In this document: positions 21,553 through 33,085 of the stretch, piece after piece
Numbering within the stretch: the stretch's first letter is position 1
Layout: the number at the start of each line of letters is the position of its first letter
Source of the DNA: Macrocystis pyrifera
Taxonomy: Eukaryota; Sar; Phaeophyceae; Laminariales; Laminariaceae
Direction: 5' to 3'
Assembly (NCBI GenBank): GCA_031763025.1
Contig: JASSKH010000010.1
Span: 9,999,427 to 10,063,426 of the forward strand
DNA length: 64,000 bases
Notes under the pieces: model-generated
The model's input: the letters and a program-made list of their open reading frames with translations, nothing else
The model's database searches: none
What the model was told of the DNA's origin: nothing
Position numbers and translations under genes: made by a program

Positions 21553-22439
21553 CCGAGGGCTGTGGAAATCGTAGCCGATCGCCTCCCTGTGTGACGAAGT
21601 ACTTACTACTGTAGGGTTGTTATTCTATGAAGTACCTACCTGGTAATCATGGAGAAATTGAGGTTCGACTACAGACGCGCCCTTCCACGAACGGACGAAA
21701 CCCAACGCGCCGTGGGTACCAATACTACCAATAATGCTTCAAGTACAGCGATCGTCGGGCATGTATTCATGTAGGTAGTTAACGTATACCGGTATGCTGG
21801 AGTGTTCGTTGCTTTTCTTGTAGCTAGTTAGTGTATACTGTAGTCCCAGTCCTCTAACATGGTTGTTGGTTTTGCGTATAGAGGGATCTCTGATATTTTT
21901 CCGTGTCGTTAACGTTTAAGTCGAAGGTGTCTTCGTTTCAACATTTTCAGCGATGATGGCCTCCGTAAAGGCTGTTTGGTACTTACCATTAACACTATCA
22001 ATTATAGTCGGACTTGACATGTTTGGAAGATGACGAATTTAGTATTAAGTTACGCCTCCTTGCTGGCGCTCGATATTTAACTTGGCCACCTGCTAACGGC
22101 AAGCACACAGTTGTGCACCCATCATTCGTGGTATAGTAGGTAGTGAGCTTGAGCTGCCAACTGGGGAGAAAGCAATGCTTTCGCCTTGATACGCCTCCCC
22201 GAGCCCAAGCCCATGCTACACAACTCGCCAAACGGCTGAATTCATTACTCAATTTCATATCCTACCTGGTATTCCATATAATATGCTATGCTGATGGTAT
22301 ACCGGCATATATATCCTATTCCATATGGTATGCTATGCTCATGATATATATATCGTGTTTTTTCTTAGCGGCATCGATATGCTTATATCACGATCACACC
22401 AGGTATACCACATGACATATCATATTTTATGCTATGATA

Positions 22440-23040
22440 CCGACCTCTAGGGTACTTTTTCCCGAAACGCTCTTGACTGACGGACCTCCTCATTTATTAC
22501 AGGACCCGGTGTACATTTTTGTACACTATTGTCCAGCATTCGTGACCACTCTTGTCCCTGAAAATAGAAGCGTCTTGAGTAAATAATAAGACACAAGCGG
22601 ACCTTATATAGCTGAACGTAGTGGAAATATACACCTGTAGCTCGTGGGGTTGTGTGTGGAAAGGATTAGTCTACTACAGCAGGTTCATTTTCCTCAGAAG
22701 CTGGTGGTTGGCCTGACGAGCATCGATTGCCTTTCAGGGGTGGTGCCTCATTTTCTTAGACACCTCTAATATTTCACCCAAAAACATAACTTCGAGAAGA
22801 ACTAGTGTTTAACGCAACCCGACCCAGATTTTTATGCGCCAGTCCTGCGAAACGTTTCCACAGCAGCTCAAGTACCACACTAGCCGGTAGCTGCTCACTT
22901 GAGGAGGAGCCTAACCGATCAGAAAATTCTAGCCTGAAAAGTGCAACCCTGATAGTGGGATGAGTCTGAGGGGTAGAGAGGTAGGGGGGTACAGCTCCTT
23001 AGGCAACCTTTAGGCGAGGGGCGTCCTAAAGTTTAGGTGT
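22440..23040. other. intergenic or intronic sequence without a supported gene
   Basis: Unique sequence. If the minus-strand protease gene continues past 23113, this would be its next intron or 3' part. I could not identify the following exon. Confidence 0.35.
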
Positions 23041-23112
23041 CACCGCGGTTTATCGTAGCACGGGCCTATACAAGAGCGAGGAACGGGAGCCGCACAGCAA
23101 GCACGCGCCCAC

Positions 23113-23273
23113 CTAGCCGCTTGCTGGCCCTCGGCGTGAGTAGGGAGCTGGTGGCGGCCGTGTCGAGCATGAACAGCCCCGTCGTGGGGCCGGTCGGGGC
23201 ATCGGGGAGGCCAATCTCGATGCAGTAGTAGTCCTTCTGATCCACGCTTATGCCGTCGCCTAACACGGATTCG
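23113..23273 (-). CDS. exon with DTA active-site-like motif
   Basis: Acceptor GAATGCAG|CGAATCC and donor CGGCTAG|GTGGGC bound 161 nt. The C left over at the 5' end completes AG|C with the AG at the end of exon 25536-25310. The core FMLDTAATSSLLTP is retropepsin-like. Asp is present; the third motif residue is Ala. G-rich repeats with C-tailed LINE debris (23340-23430) lie in the intron just upstream. Confidence 0.55.
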
Positions 23274-25794
23274 CTGCATTCTCGCGCCATGAGGAAAAAA
23301 AAAAACGTACGGGGAAAAGGAGAGAAGGCGGGTGGAGGAGTTGAAGGGGGGGGGGGGGGGGGCGTACTTATTGATTGCATGCAGTAGTCATTGGACCATT
23401 GGCCACGCATATCTTTCGGGGAGGGGGGGGGGGGGGGACGGGGTGAGGGGGGGAAGGAGGAGAACATAGATGGGGCGAGGGAGAAGAGGGGCGGCGGGGG
23501 AGGGGGTTCTCACGTCATCGGGGGAGAAAAAAGGCGGCGGTGGGCACGGCAAATGATGGCGTCAACAACAAGTCACAGCGGAGGCGGAAGGCGGGGTGGA
23601 GACGGGGGGACGCCTGACGGAGGAGACGGTACATCATAGGTAACACTCCACGATGCCGCCGAGTTTGAGGAGGAGGGGAGGGCTTGGCGATGAATCAAGC
23701 GGAAAGAGAGCCTGTGAAAGCTTATGCTTGCAGTTATACACCAAGTTGTCTCCATACACACGGACCGTTAGGATTCAATATAAATATTAAAACTATCCAT
23801 ATATTTCGGGACAGAGTGGACAGCACCTCATATCTGCGGTTACTTTTTCGGGGTTGCGGTTACCTTTCGTGGATATATTTGGTGACATTAACGGTTACAT
23901 TTGTTGCGGATATACTTACGGTCGGTTACATTTGCAATACAGTTGCGGTTACTTTTTTGGCTGTATCTGCGGTTGTCTCTGAGCGTGTGCCCTTCGCGAT
24001 TATATTTTTCGATCGCGACCCGAAAAATCGTCGAGCGAAAATCACGCTCCGCATGGCAGAGGCACCGCCGTCCCTGCGCGCGGGACCGGTACGTTTTATC
24101 CTGAGGGGGCACATCTACGTTAGTACCTCTGCATTCCGCAACTCCCTTGGTGACCGCCCCGTACACTATCACTGGTGGGCATAGTAATACATAGTCATAC
24201 ATAATATTTCACAGAAATATATAGTAATACCAAGAAAGACATACTGTAGAAATACACCTTATGGGGGACCGTAGTAAAAAAGGACCAAATATTGTTAGTA
24301 AAAATAGGTAAATATATATATATATGTGTTTTTGTGTGTACCGTAGGTCCTATTTACTATGGTCCACCGTAATAGTCTTACATGGTAATCAGAACCCACG
24401 ACGGGCCCAAAAAACATGCATCCCCCTACGTTCACACACCATGTTTGGTTCTGATCAATACAGTCTGGTTCCCCTCGAGTAACATACATCGAAGACAGCC
24501 GAATCATTGATATCGATCGAGGATACCCAGCCAAGCTGAATGGTAGGGGAGCGAGGCCAGATACCTTGCCCAGCAGTCACGGCTCGTGATGCATATAGCG
24601 TAAAACCCCCCCCCCCCCCCCCCCCCCCCCCCATCTCCGTCTCGAAAGGGATCCGTGGTCAATGGTCAAATGACTAAGGCAAGCAAAATATGAGTACCCC
24701 CCCCCCTCCCCTCCCTCCCATAAAACGCCAACTATTTCAAGCCCCCCCGAAAACGCTGAAACTGCGATTTCGGGTAGAGGACCTGGACTTGCTAGAAAGA
24801 AGAAAGAGGTATAACAGTTGCCGGGACGAGAAAGTAGATGAACAGATGTGCCCTTGTGGCAAAGCAATAGAGAGTAGACTTCACATAGTGGGAGAACGTG
24901 AAACGTACAAGGAGGAACGGGATGTGTTACAAGAGGAGATTACGAAAAATGACGAACGAGACGTGGAGGAGGTTGATACGTACACTAGTAGATAGAATCG
25001 AGAAAACGATCGCTATCTGATAGATGGTGGCCACAGGCGGCGAAAAAATGTGGGGAAAGGATTTGCTAAATATTTCTGTGTCTGATATATGGAAACAGCG
25101 ACATGAGCGCCCAACTGTTGGAGGTGTCTCTAATAGGAGTAGGAACGGTGCTCTGCCTCGAAACGTATGTGTGGTCAATGGTCAAACGACTACAGTAAGG
25201 CAAGCAACAAAATAGTACCCCCCCCCCATAAAAACGCCATTCGTTTCACGTTTTGACCCCTTCTCCCCACAAACGCTACCAGGTACTTTTTCAAGTTCGG
25301 CCACCTCACCTTGGTCGTATCCGAACCATGGGCAGCACCGTACCCTCCGACGTGACCCTCGCAGCCCCGCTCCCCCCCCCAAACTTGGCCTCCGTCCATG
25401 TTTCTGGGGGGGGCGTCCAATCACCGTACGATGTTCGCGTGCTGCCGTCGCCGTCCTGGGACGGTGTCTTTGGCGTCGACGGCTTGGTGCCAACGCGAGT
25501 CCTCTCAGCCACTAGCATCTGCACCAGGCCTTCTTTCTGATTCATTCAAGCAACAACACCAACAACGGTAGTCGCGATACACTTCAGAAGTCAGTATCTA
25601 TCAACGGCAACAGCGACCAACGAACAACAACGACGACTTCAACGTTATGAAAAACAAAATAGTGACGGCTACCGACGTTGCGTCTGATCGTGTGCGTGAG
25701 TGCGTATGTGGGTGTGCCATACTGAACGCAACGAGCTGGACGATTCCGAGCCACGCATGCGCTGAATTTCAAAAGCCCTTGCGCGGTACAACAT

Positions 25795-25837
<43 letters not shown>

Positions 25838-28800
25838 CAACACCAACGAACCTAGCATAGACTCATATATATACCTGGTATGTAGGAACGTATTCCTTTT
25901 GTTCAGCTTACGACACCCTCGGGGCGGGGTGTGAAGTCAACCACATCCCGAAGGGGAACCTTGTAAAGGACCAAATATTGTTAGTAAAAATAGGTAAATA
26001 TATAGGTTTTGTGTGCACCGTACGTCCTATTTACCATGCCCCCCCCCGTAATATTAATAATATACAAGGTGCAAGCTTTTTTACAGGAACTGGTACGTCA
26101 TGCAGCATGGTGTTTCCGTTTGCATCTGTCTCCGAGAGTCATTCCAGCCAACACGCTGGTGTCCGTTTTTCGGGACGCCGCGCCCACTACAAGCAGTACC
26201 AGGTATATATATACCCGAGACAAAGATGCCTGACGTGCTTGGCTTTCAGGGAAAAGCTATTACACAGGAGTATCAAACCAAACGGCGTGAGGTCAAAACA
26301 CCCAAGAATAAACTGCCGTGTTTCCACCGCATGCGCTTCGTGGGGATGAAAAAAAAGGAGACCGAACAGCTCAAAAATGGCCCGTGCCCAGCAGATCCTT
26401 TCCAACCGTACGCCTGCATGAGCTAATGAGTCGATGCGTTGACATATACCAGGTACCAGGCATGTGGCATGTGACACGTAAAAGCAGTGTCAGGGATGAT
26501 AAACCACGAAACACACCAGAGGTGTTGTACCTCTGGTACTATAACACAAGCACACGTATTAAACAGCAGTTTCTTGCGGATCCGGTGCGCGTTGAAGGAT
26601 CCGTACGATAATGTGGAAATTCTAAAAAGGAGACAGCGATCACAATTCAAAAACATATATATATATATATCCGCTAGGCCCCATGCCTTGTCTTGTGGCG
26701 AAGGTCCTAACATGGTAGTCATCATGCGAGACAGAAGGGACACAGCTAGAATGCTATGAGGGCTGCGTGTACTAGGGACTACTAAAACCGAGACGCCGCG
26801 TAGTCTTTCTTTGTTTTCATTTTGGGTGATTTTTCCTTTCGCCTCTGCTATGAGTTCTGTGTCCCTCTCTCCTTTAGTCTCCCTTTCCGTGGTTGTTCGC
26901 AGCGAACACCCCCTCTTCGTAGTGTTTGGGTTTTATTACGAGGTGTGGGGGGATCTATAGCCTCATTTCTTTTGTTTCGAATAGCCGCATCTTCGACCAC
27001 CTTTTTCTGGCCGTTCGGGATGAACTTTGTCATCACCCTCCGACCATCTTGTGGTCTGCATATACGACTATTCAGGGTGGGCTAATGTGATATGAGTAGA
27101 GTATTCATGGGCTATAGATATAGATAATACGTTACAGTCTTGTAGTCTCACGAATACGAGAATAATCCAAAGAATGGATTAACCCGGCGGATATTCTGTT
27201 AGTTGAAAGTAACGTTCTCTTAGGAATGTTCCCTAGGGCAGAAAACCCCTTAGACGCGAGTAATGTTCCTTAGCGCAGATAGGACCACGAAGTGAGATAT
27301 TCTTATATTAGCAGAAGAACGATTCGTAGCCATAGGAAAGTTCTGTAGGCGTACATCAGATAAGAGGAATTTAGGAGAGTTTGTGGCGTGGGGTGGGACG
27401 AGTATATCTGGGCGTCGAGTCCCGCCCCCCTACCTCTCACTTCTCTACCAGAGCACCTCCTCAGCTCTCGCCATCAACAAGAAGATCTAAATCAGAAGAA
27501 GCGAAGCACTGCTTTCCAGCTGCCAGAACAACCTGCGTCCCTTGCCACTACCCTTACCACTACCCTAGAGCGGTCTCCGCATCACAATAACTAGCTTGAA
27601 CGTTCCCGTATCATACCTGGTATACCATGGTATACCGGTATCTAGACACCGCAATAGTGCTTGCTGCCTGCGTAGTAACGTCCGTAAACCAGCAAAGCAT
27701 CTCAGCACAGGATTTGGCCCTACAGTCAGCAGTAGGTCGTCGAGGACAATGCATTACCTAACACGGCAGCAGCACTGGTGGGTGCTACTCGTATAGCAGC
27801 AGTATATTCGTACGTGCCACATGAGATGGTCATGCGTGTCACATGTCATCATCAGCATGACATTTTAAGCGCAGACAGACCCACCTCGTAGACGCCTTTC
27901 GTCGCAATGCTCATCTCCTCTAGGTTTTTCTTGATCTCCGACACCCTCATCTCCCTGACGACTGCCGTCTCTGCCTCCAGCGCATCCTCTTGTAGTCCCA
28001 TGGACAGCGCACATCCGCGCTGCAAGCCAGGTGATGTGGGAGCGTGCCTACGCCCATCTCGACCAAAACTATCGAAGCGCTCAAGATGCGGCGCGATTTG
28101 AGAATTCGGTCTTGTTCTAGACGAGTAGACAACAGGCACAGCAGCGAGCCATGACACAGCACGGGGAAGGACAACTGCCACTACCAGTAGAAGGGGCTGC
28201 CAGCGCGGTAGCATCGTATGCAAGGACCCTGTGCACCACCTTGTCAAGCGTGAAGTGGACTACACTACAGCAGTAGTAGACAAAAATAATGGAGTACAAG
28301 CAGTACGTCCCAGTACGTACGTAGAAAGGGTTTCATTGTTTTTCGGAGGGAACTCTTAGTAGGGAAAAGGGGACGGATACGAGTATCAGCACAGCGTATT
28401 TGAGATGTGAGTATCCAGTATCCAGTACCAGGTACAGCTGTACGAGATACCTGGTATATGTTTACGTATACCCTCACGAACGACGAGACTTGACCATTTT
28501 ATAGGAGGCATAACTTTACACGGCAGCGATCACACAATGATAAGCAAGGAAGAGGCTCCGGAATGAGTCAACCTCCGACTGATATAACGCCAGCAGTCAC
28601 GCAACCTGGCACGTGCGAACACATCGTGTCTGTCGGACCAACGGAGTAAACCGTCAGATACACATGGGCGCCCCACCAGCGAAGAGTGAAGCTGACGACT
28701 ACCGTTTTCGATGCGAAGAAAAAGGGCAAGGCGAAGGCTTCGAACACGAGGATGGCCTACACCATCAACACTGAAGCAGCTTTGAGTTTGAAGGGCGCGG

Positions 28801-30138
28801 AGATGACCGCCTTCGTTCTCAAAAACAAGCGAGACTGGCACCGGCGGCAGCAGCAGCAGACTGAAGGTGATGTCGACGGTGATGATGGCTACGACCCTGG
28901 TTGTTGTGGCGACAGCAGGGCCGGAAAAGGTTCAAGCAGGACCGCGACTTGCCCCATCATCTCCGCCTTGCGCATTGGAGAAGGCGCCGCGAGGGAGGGG
29001 CGCGCTGGGGTGGCGAAGTCTCCGCCGGCTGACCCGCCGGCCGACCAAGAGGTAGACACATGCATGCTCATATTATTATATCGTACGACGAGACAAGCTT
29101 CTCATGATCATTCATACACGTCATACATGTGCGACTGCTGCAGCACCAGCACTATTTACTGACTACTGACCACCTGGTGTTGCGCACGTTACCATGTACT
29201 TTTCTCTGCCGTGGTGGTGGTGCTCTTGTGCTGACTGTGGCAAGTGGGCTTCTGTTTTACCGCCAGTTCAATCTGTTGAGTAGAAAAGAATGACCTGCGG
29301 GACTGACCGTCATATACGAACTGCTTTTTCTTGTTCAGGGACCGGAGAGTCCCATCATACTACGACAGATAAAATGCCTGCCCTCACGCTCACACCCAAG
29401 GGTTTCCTCGCGCTTAGTTTGCTTATCTCTTGACATCCACCCGGCTAGCTTTCCCATACGACTGCTGTGGTTCTACTGCTGTAGCTATGTAGAGGGGTGG
29501 GCGACAGTAACTTGACCGTACACGTGTACAACCGGTAAATTTCTCGCCCGGTCAACCTTGCCCGTGAAGGAGTTTAACCCTATCTTCGGCTTGTGGCAAT
29601 CGACGCCTCGCCCTACTCCCCATTCAAGGAGCTTCAGTCCCAGGATGTGCATCCACATGTACATCCATACATTACATACGTATACGTACGGACTACGTAC
29701 CTAGTATACATACATCGAAAACGGTGGGCGGCAACATCTACCGGAACAGTGCACGAAGTAGTACCTGGTATGTAACTAACTGCTGCACGGCGTTTACCGT
29801 ACAACAAGCAATATCACTGCAACACTGGCAGCGGCTCAGCAGCAGAAGTGACAATCGCGCCCCCGCGCATGATCACCTTCAGAACCTTATTATCTTCGCC
29901 ACCTAGGTGCACACTGCTTAACCTCTACCGCTTGTGGTTCTCGGGGGTCATTAACTTGTTATGAAGAGAGGCTTTTTTCCCTTGGAAAACCAAGAAGAAA
30001 AATAACCGCGCTCTCTCGCCTCACTACTAGCCCCTTCGGGACTTCCATATTTTAGAGGGGAAACGTACCGAAAACAAACGAAGCGACTAAAAGGACGATT
30101 ATATCAGTCACGACAAGCAGCCAGGGCTTCTTGGGCAT
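23113..30138 (-). CDS. probable retropepsin-like aspartic protease gene (partial model)
   Basis: Proposed exons, minus strand, joined by matching phases: 28019-27885 (45 codons; helical EMRVSEIKKNLEEMSIATKG), 25536-25310 (75 codons plus 2 nt; Pro/Thr/Gly-rich, ends TVLPMVRIRP) and 23273-23113 (1 + 159 + 1 nt). The last carries YYCIEIGLPD, then GLFMLDTAATSSLLTPRASK: hydrophobic-hydrophobic-D-T-A, then S-L-L-T-P, the layout of the first half of a retropepsin fold, with DTA in place of the usual DTG. A possible first exon, 30138-30069, encodes MPKKPWLLVVTDIIVLLVAS, a membrane anchor, but its phase 1 end needs an unseen intermediate exon. The product would be a membrane-anchored protease or pseudoprotease. 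The C-terminal half was not found. Confidence 0.45.
23340..23510 (-). mobile_element. diverged LINE 3' end with C tails
   Basis: Minus strand: a CCAATGGTCCAATGACTAC block, then CAATAAGTACGC and a C16 tract. This is a short decayed version of the LINE terminus. The G-rich 23410-23510 follows. Confidence 0.6.
24259..24372 (+). mobile_element. mariner-like MITE, copy 12 (degenerate ends)
   Basis: ATGGGGGACCGTAG...ATGGTCCACCGTAA, with an expanded TATATA centre. Confidence 0.78.
24606..24700 (+). mobile_element. C tract plus short LINE 3' end (copy 5)
   Basis: A C27 run is followed by 65 bp of LINE terminus (CGAAAGGGATCCGTGGTCAA ... GGCAAGCAAAATATGAGTAC) and another C tract. An extreme 5' truncation. 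Confidence 0.75.
24735..25216 (+). pseudogene. 5'-truncated LINE (copy 6)
   Basis: Encodes LKLRFRVEDLDLLERRKRY, the knuckle MCPCGKAIESRLHIVGE with the last Cys changed (GER), and later NERPTVGG-like and GVSNRSRNGA blocks in another frame. Ends near AAAATAGTAC plus C9. Frameshifts and stop codons show decay. Confidence 0.78.
25310..25536 (-). CDS. exon of the protease-like gene (linker region)
   Basis: Acceptor GAATGAATCAG|AAAGAAGG and donor CGACCAAG|GTGAGG. The frame reads KEGLVQMLVAERTRVGTKPS, TPKTPSQDGDGSTRTSYGDW, then a Gly/Ala stretch and TVLPMVRIRP. It is 227 nt, phase 0 start and phase 2 end, fitting the flanking exons. A C10 run lies inside the exon. Confidence 0.5.
25800..25836 (+). 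repeat. (CAG)12 microsatellite
   Basis: Twelve or so uninterrupted CAG triplets preceded by TACAG, in the intron of the minus-strand gene. Confidence 0.9.
25963..26051 (+). mobile_element. mariner-like MITE, copy 13 (5'-truncated)
   Basis: Begins within AAAGGACCAAATATTG and ends CCCCCCCGTAA, followed by TA. Confidence 0.78.
26624..27586 (+). mobile_element. rearranged partial LTR element with 3' LTR
   Basis: 27086-27586 is a third LTR (TG...CA) preceded by the same GGGTGGGCTAA boundary and about 285 bp of interior (26801-27085). Directly upstream, 26624-26796 is the reverse complement of interior bases about 3288-3464 of the full element. The copy is therefore truncated on the 5' side and carries an internal inversion. 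Confidence 0.85.
27885..28019 (-). CDS. exon of the protease-like gene (helical region)
   Basis: Acceptor CTGGCTTGCAG|CGCGGATG and donor CTACGAG|GTGGGT. Exactly 45 codons, phase 0 to 0. It reads GLQEDALEAETAVVREMRVS and EIKKNLEEMSIATKGVYE, a charged amphipathic helix. Its downstream partner 25536-25310 also starts in phase 0. Confidence 0.45.
28680..29051 (+). CDS. exon of an unknown plus-strand gene
   Basis: Acceptor CGCCCCACCAG|CGAAGAG, donor CAAGAG|GTAGAC, exactly 124 codons, phase 0 to 0. It reads LTTTVFDAKKKGKAKASNTR, MAYTINTEAALSLKGAEMTA and FVLKNKRDWHRRQQQQ, then an acidic and a Gly/Ala/Pro-rich tail. A compact basic domain followed by a disordered tail. The next exon (30800-31249) also starts in phase 0. 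No family recognised. Confidence 0.45.
29052..30068. other. intron-like stretch
   Basis: No supported exon on either strand. One TACCTGGTA at 29762. It would be intronic for both the plus-strand gene and, if exon 30138-30069 is real, the minus-strand gene. Confidence 0.4.
30069..30138 (-). CDS. possible first exon with membrane anchor
   Basis: ATG at 30138 begins MPKKPWLLVVTDIIVLLVAS followed by FVF and a donor TTTTCG|GTACGT. A short basic N-terminus plus about 18 hydrophobic residues suits a signal anchor. It could start the protease-like gene, but phases require at least one more exon before 28019. Confidence 0.35.
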
Positions 30139-30799
30139 GGGCAAATGTATTTCTCTCTGCGCGCAGCATGCTGCTACGTGTCTTCCTGGTATTATTAGAC
30201 GGTTTCTGAGACCGCGCTTGGCGTTTTTCAGGTCGCTGCGTGGTCCTCCAAAGACTCGAATATGTAATCTACCGGTATTCATAGAACATTTGTGGTTTGT
30301 GGTTTGTTGTTTCGTGCCGTACGTTTGACATCCCACTCGCTAATCTCCTGTTATGATTTTGCGTTGCACAATAGTTTCCCTGTATTCTCTTCATTATAAG
30401 CTGAAAAAAAAACTCAGCTGTGAGATCGAAAAGTTCGTGGAAACTCATGTGTCTGCAAGCTGTGTGTGATGCTTTGATCGCGAGTGCTACGAGTCGTGAA
30501 AATTACAGATTTTCTTTATTGCGTACCGAATGATAACGGAAGTTACTGTTTGGTCTATCTATGCTAAAAAAACAGTCAGTATGAACCGTGTGCGGCGTGC
30601 CTGCGTATCTGTCGACCACTAAATTTGTCGATTTCGCTGATAACGGATTTTCATAATATTTTCGAACAGCAATATGTGCCGCCGATCCCGTCACTCGCTA
30701 CGTACTTCCCCCGCAGATGTCTCTTGTGGGTGCGGTCTGCCTGGTATATATATCGATCACGTACCCCTCTCCTCCCCCCCTGCCTCCTCTCTTCCACAG

Positions 30800-31249
30800 G
30801 CTAGGCAAGACTGGTCAAAACTGCCTGCCCCATCGCCAGCGCTCCTTGCAAAAATGAAGAGGATGTCGTGCGACACGCTGCTGGAGTTTTTAGATTCCAT
30901 GGGCGTGAAGTCCGCTGCGGACCTCCAAACGTCGTTCGCGGAGCGGGAGCGCAAATTGCGCCCTATGCTGAGAGCCATCGCGGACGCGAAGCTGGAGATG
31001 CAGACCGGTACGGAAGAGGGAAGGCAAAAGTACGAAACGCTCCTCGCGGCAGTCGTGTACGGCAGAGGCGACACCGACCCTTCGGCAGAAACCTCAGCCA
31101 AGCGCACGGCGAACTGCCTCGATGTTCCCGAGAGGGACATCTTATCGGCGCTCAAGCGGGCGAAGCGGCTTGACCGCGACCTCGACCCAGAGGAGGTGAT
31201 TCGAAAGGGCATTTATTGGTACGAGTCCGAAGAGAGCAGCGACGCCTAG
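30800..31249 (+). CDS. last exon of an unknown plus-strand gene
   Basis: A classical pyrimidine tract and acceptor (CTCTCTTCCACAG|GCTAGG) open 149 codons to a TAG. It reads ARQDWSKLPAPSPALLAKMK, RMSCDTLLEFLDSMGVKSAA and further helical, charged sequence with a second helical region (DILSALKRAKRLDRDLDPEE). It ends ...YESEESSDA. Codon use (many GCG, CTC, GAG third-position G/C) differs from the A/T-rich flanks and supports coding. Probably an alpha-helical, cytosolic or nuclear protein. The first half (CDTLLEFLDSMGV) has the feel of a short helical binding domain, but I cannot name it. Confidence 0.65.
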   Translation, partial: ARQDWSKLPAPSPALLAKMKRMSCDTLLEFLDSMGVKSAADLQTSFAERERKLRPMLRAIADAKLEMQTGTEEGRQKYETLLAAVVYGRGDTDPSAETSAKRTANCLDVPERDILSALKRAKRLDRDLDPEEVIRKGIYWYESEESSDA

Positions 31250-32860
31250 GATCAAACGACCTGGATGATGCGACATCTCGCCTCAGGGCCAACACCCCTG
31301 AAACATCCGACGGAGCAAAATTGTCACCCTGAAGATGACAAAACTTGAGAGAATCTTGGAGAGATTGTAAATATATAATGTGGTGACCCGCCGTGTGCAA
31401 TGTTCTCCACAGCGGCAAGCAGCAGTATCCGGTATACCCGCTGCTTGATCAAAATCTACGTAGAAAACCCGGGGGGTGTATTCAGGGTGTCCCCTGACGG
31501 CCACACGCCGCCAGTCTGCCGCAGGTCATCACGCGGTAGTGCTGGCACACGGATGAGGTGTCGCTCGCGTCGGGGGCGGCTCGGACGATGGGCACATTTT
31601 GTACAGCGAGCCCAAGGATGGCTCCTAACGAAGTCTCCGATGGCTGCTGCCGAGCGCCCCCGTCGGAAACTGACGGAAATAGGAGAGGGGGAGGGGGGTG
31701 GCGGTGCACTCTCAGTTCCTCGAATTGTGCGGAGGCTTCCAAGGGCGGCAGAGTGACCCCAATCGCGTTTTTTTATTTCCATCCATGTGGTGCGAGTGCT
31801 GGCGACGCTAAAGGCTGATCTATTTTTCCACGCGGGGCAGGTGCCTGACGACGCTTTCAGCTACGGGTATTATAGTAGTCCACGCGTCCCTTGATGCTCT
31901 TCAGAACTCCGCCCGCCTTTTTCCTTGACAAACTGCATGGAATCGGTGTACTGTAAGTTAGTCTTTACAGCAGTAAACAGGTTCCTGGAGAGGAAACACC
32001 AAAAAATATGTACCAAGTCTATTATGTGCGTACCGTTGTCAATAGTAGGTGTTGAGGTCCAGGGTCGTATTAGTCTGTTGGGCTACTGGTCAAAGATTTT
32101 ACCCATCGCCTACCAACACTAGCAGGTTGGGTGACGGGTAAAAACTTTACCAATCGCCTACATAAGATTGTGGTGCTGACCGGTGGAGCGCATGGATTCG
32201 CGTGTTGAACCCCTCTTGTGTTTTCTGTTGTTGTAGAGCGGGGCGATCATGTGGACGAGAGCGAATAAGACAAAGGCGACCTCCATCAAACAGCAGTACA
32301 ACAGAGAAAATGTTTAATGGGCGCACAGTTTTACGATTGCTCAACATGTTTTATGGAATGCTCTGATCTGTCGATATTTTTCACGGAGAGCTCTGATTGG
32401 CCAGTGTATCTATGATTGCTCTGGTCGAAAAGCCCTGGGTGGCACGTGACGTCATCCATGCGAAACCGACCGAGAAAGGCGGACGGTTGTCTACTGGGAA
32501 CTAGGAGCTAACGAGAACGGTGTAAAACATGACTTGGACGTCAATTTTTTTCCCTCGCTTTTTTTTTTTACTTGGTATACGGGTCAGCGGTAGACTGTCA
32601 TCATCTTTGCTGAAGGTTGTGCTCGGGTCGAATCTCAGTTGGTGGTGGTCTATTTTGCGCACATTTATTTTTTGTGGGTTTTTCTTCCATCGCCGAAAGC
32701 CAAAGATGTCAGGAGACAGCACTTTCACTCCTTGACAGACGGCAACTTTGCCTCGACATGCCTTGATTGACACGAAACTACCAGTTTTTAGTGTGGAACA
32801 CTAGGCCCTACACCCTTGACAGCGCACATTTTGCGTGGCTGGACATGTCTCCTGACATGT
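31250..32860. other. intergenic sequence
   Basis: No exon with credible borders on either strand. 31.5-31.75 kb is G/C-rich with open frames on both strands and no convincing splice context. Confidence 0.4.
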
Positions 32861-32867
32861 TTGCTGA

Positions 32868-33085
32868 AAGCGCGAGAGAGCGAGTTGGAGAAAAAAAAGG
32901 ATTAAAATCGTCGAACATCAGTGGGAATGCTGTGAATGAGCCCTCTGCGCGATACACATGAAGGCGCGTGTGTACATACCGGGGGGAAGAAGGGACGACA
33001 TCTGCGACCACGGCTTGCTCAGGTGGCAGCTAAAGGTAAAACCATATATATCCGAGTTGAGCTGCGAAGTAAAAGTGATGAAAAC
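32868..33085 (+). mobile_element. diverged SINE body, plus strand
   Basis: In order: GAAAGCGCGAGAGAGCGAGT, CATCAGTGGGAATGCTG, CGCGATA, CCGGGGGGAAGAAGGGACGAC, GACCACGGCTTG and GAAGTAAAAGTGATGAAAA, all landmarks of the 50195-50560 SINE. The tRNA head is missing. Confidence 0.75.
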
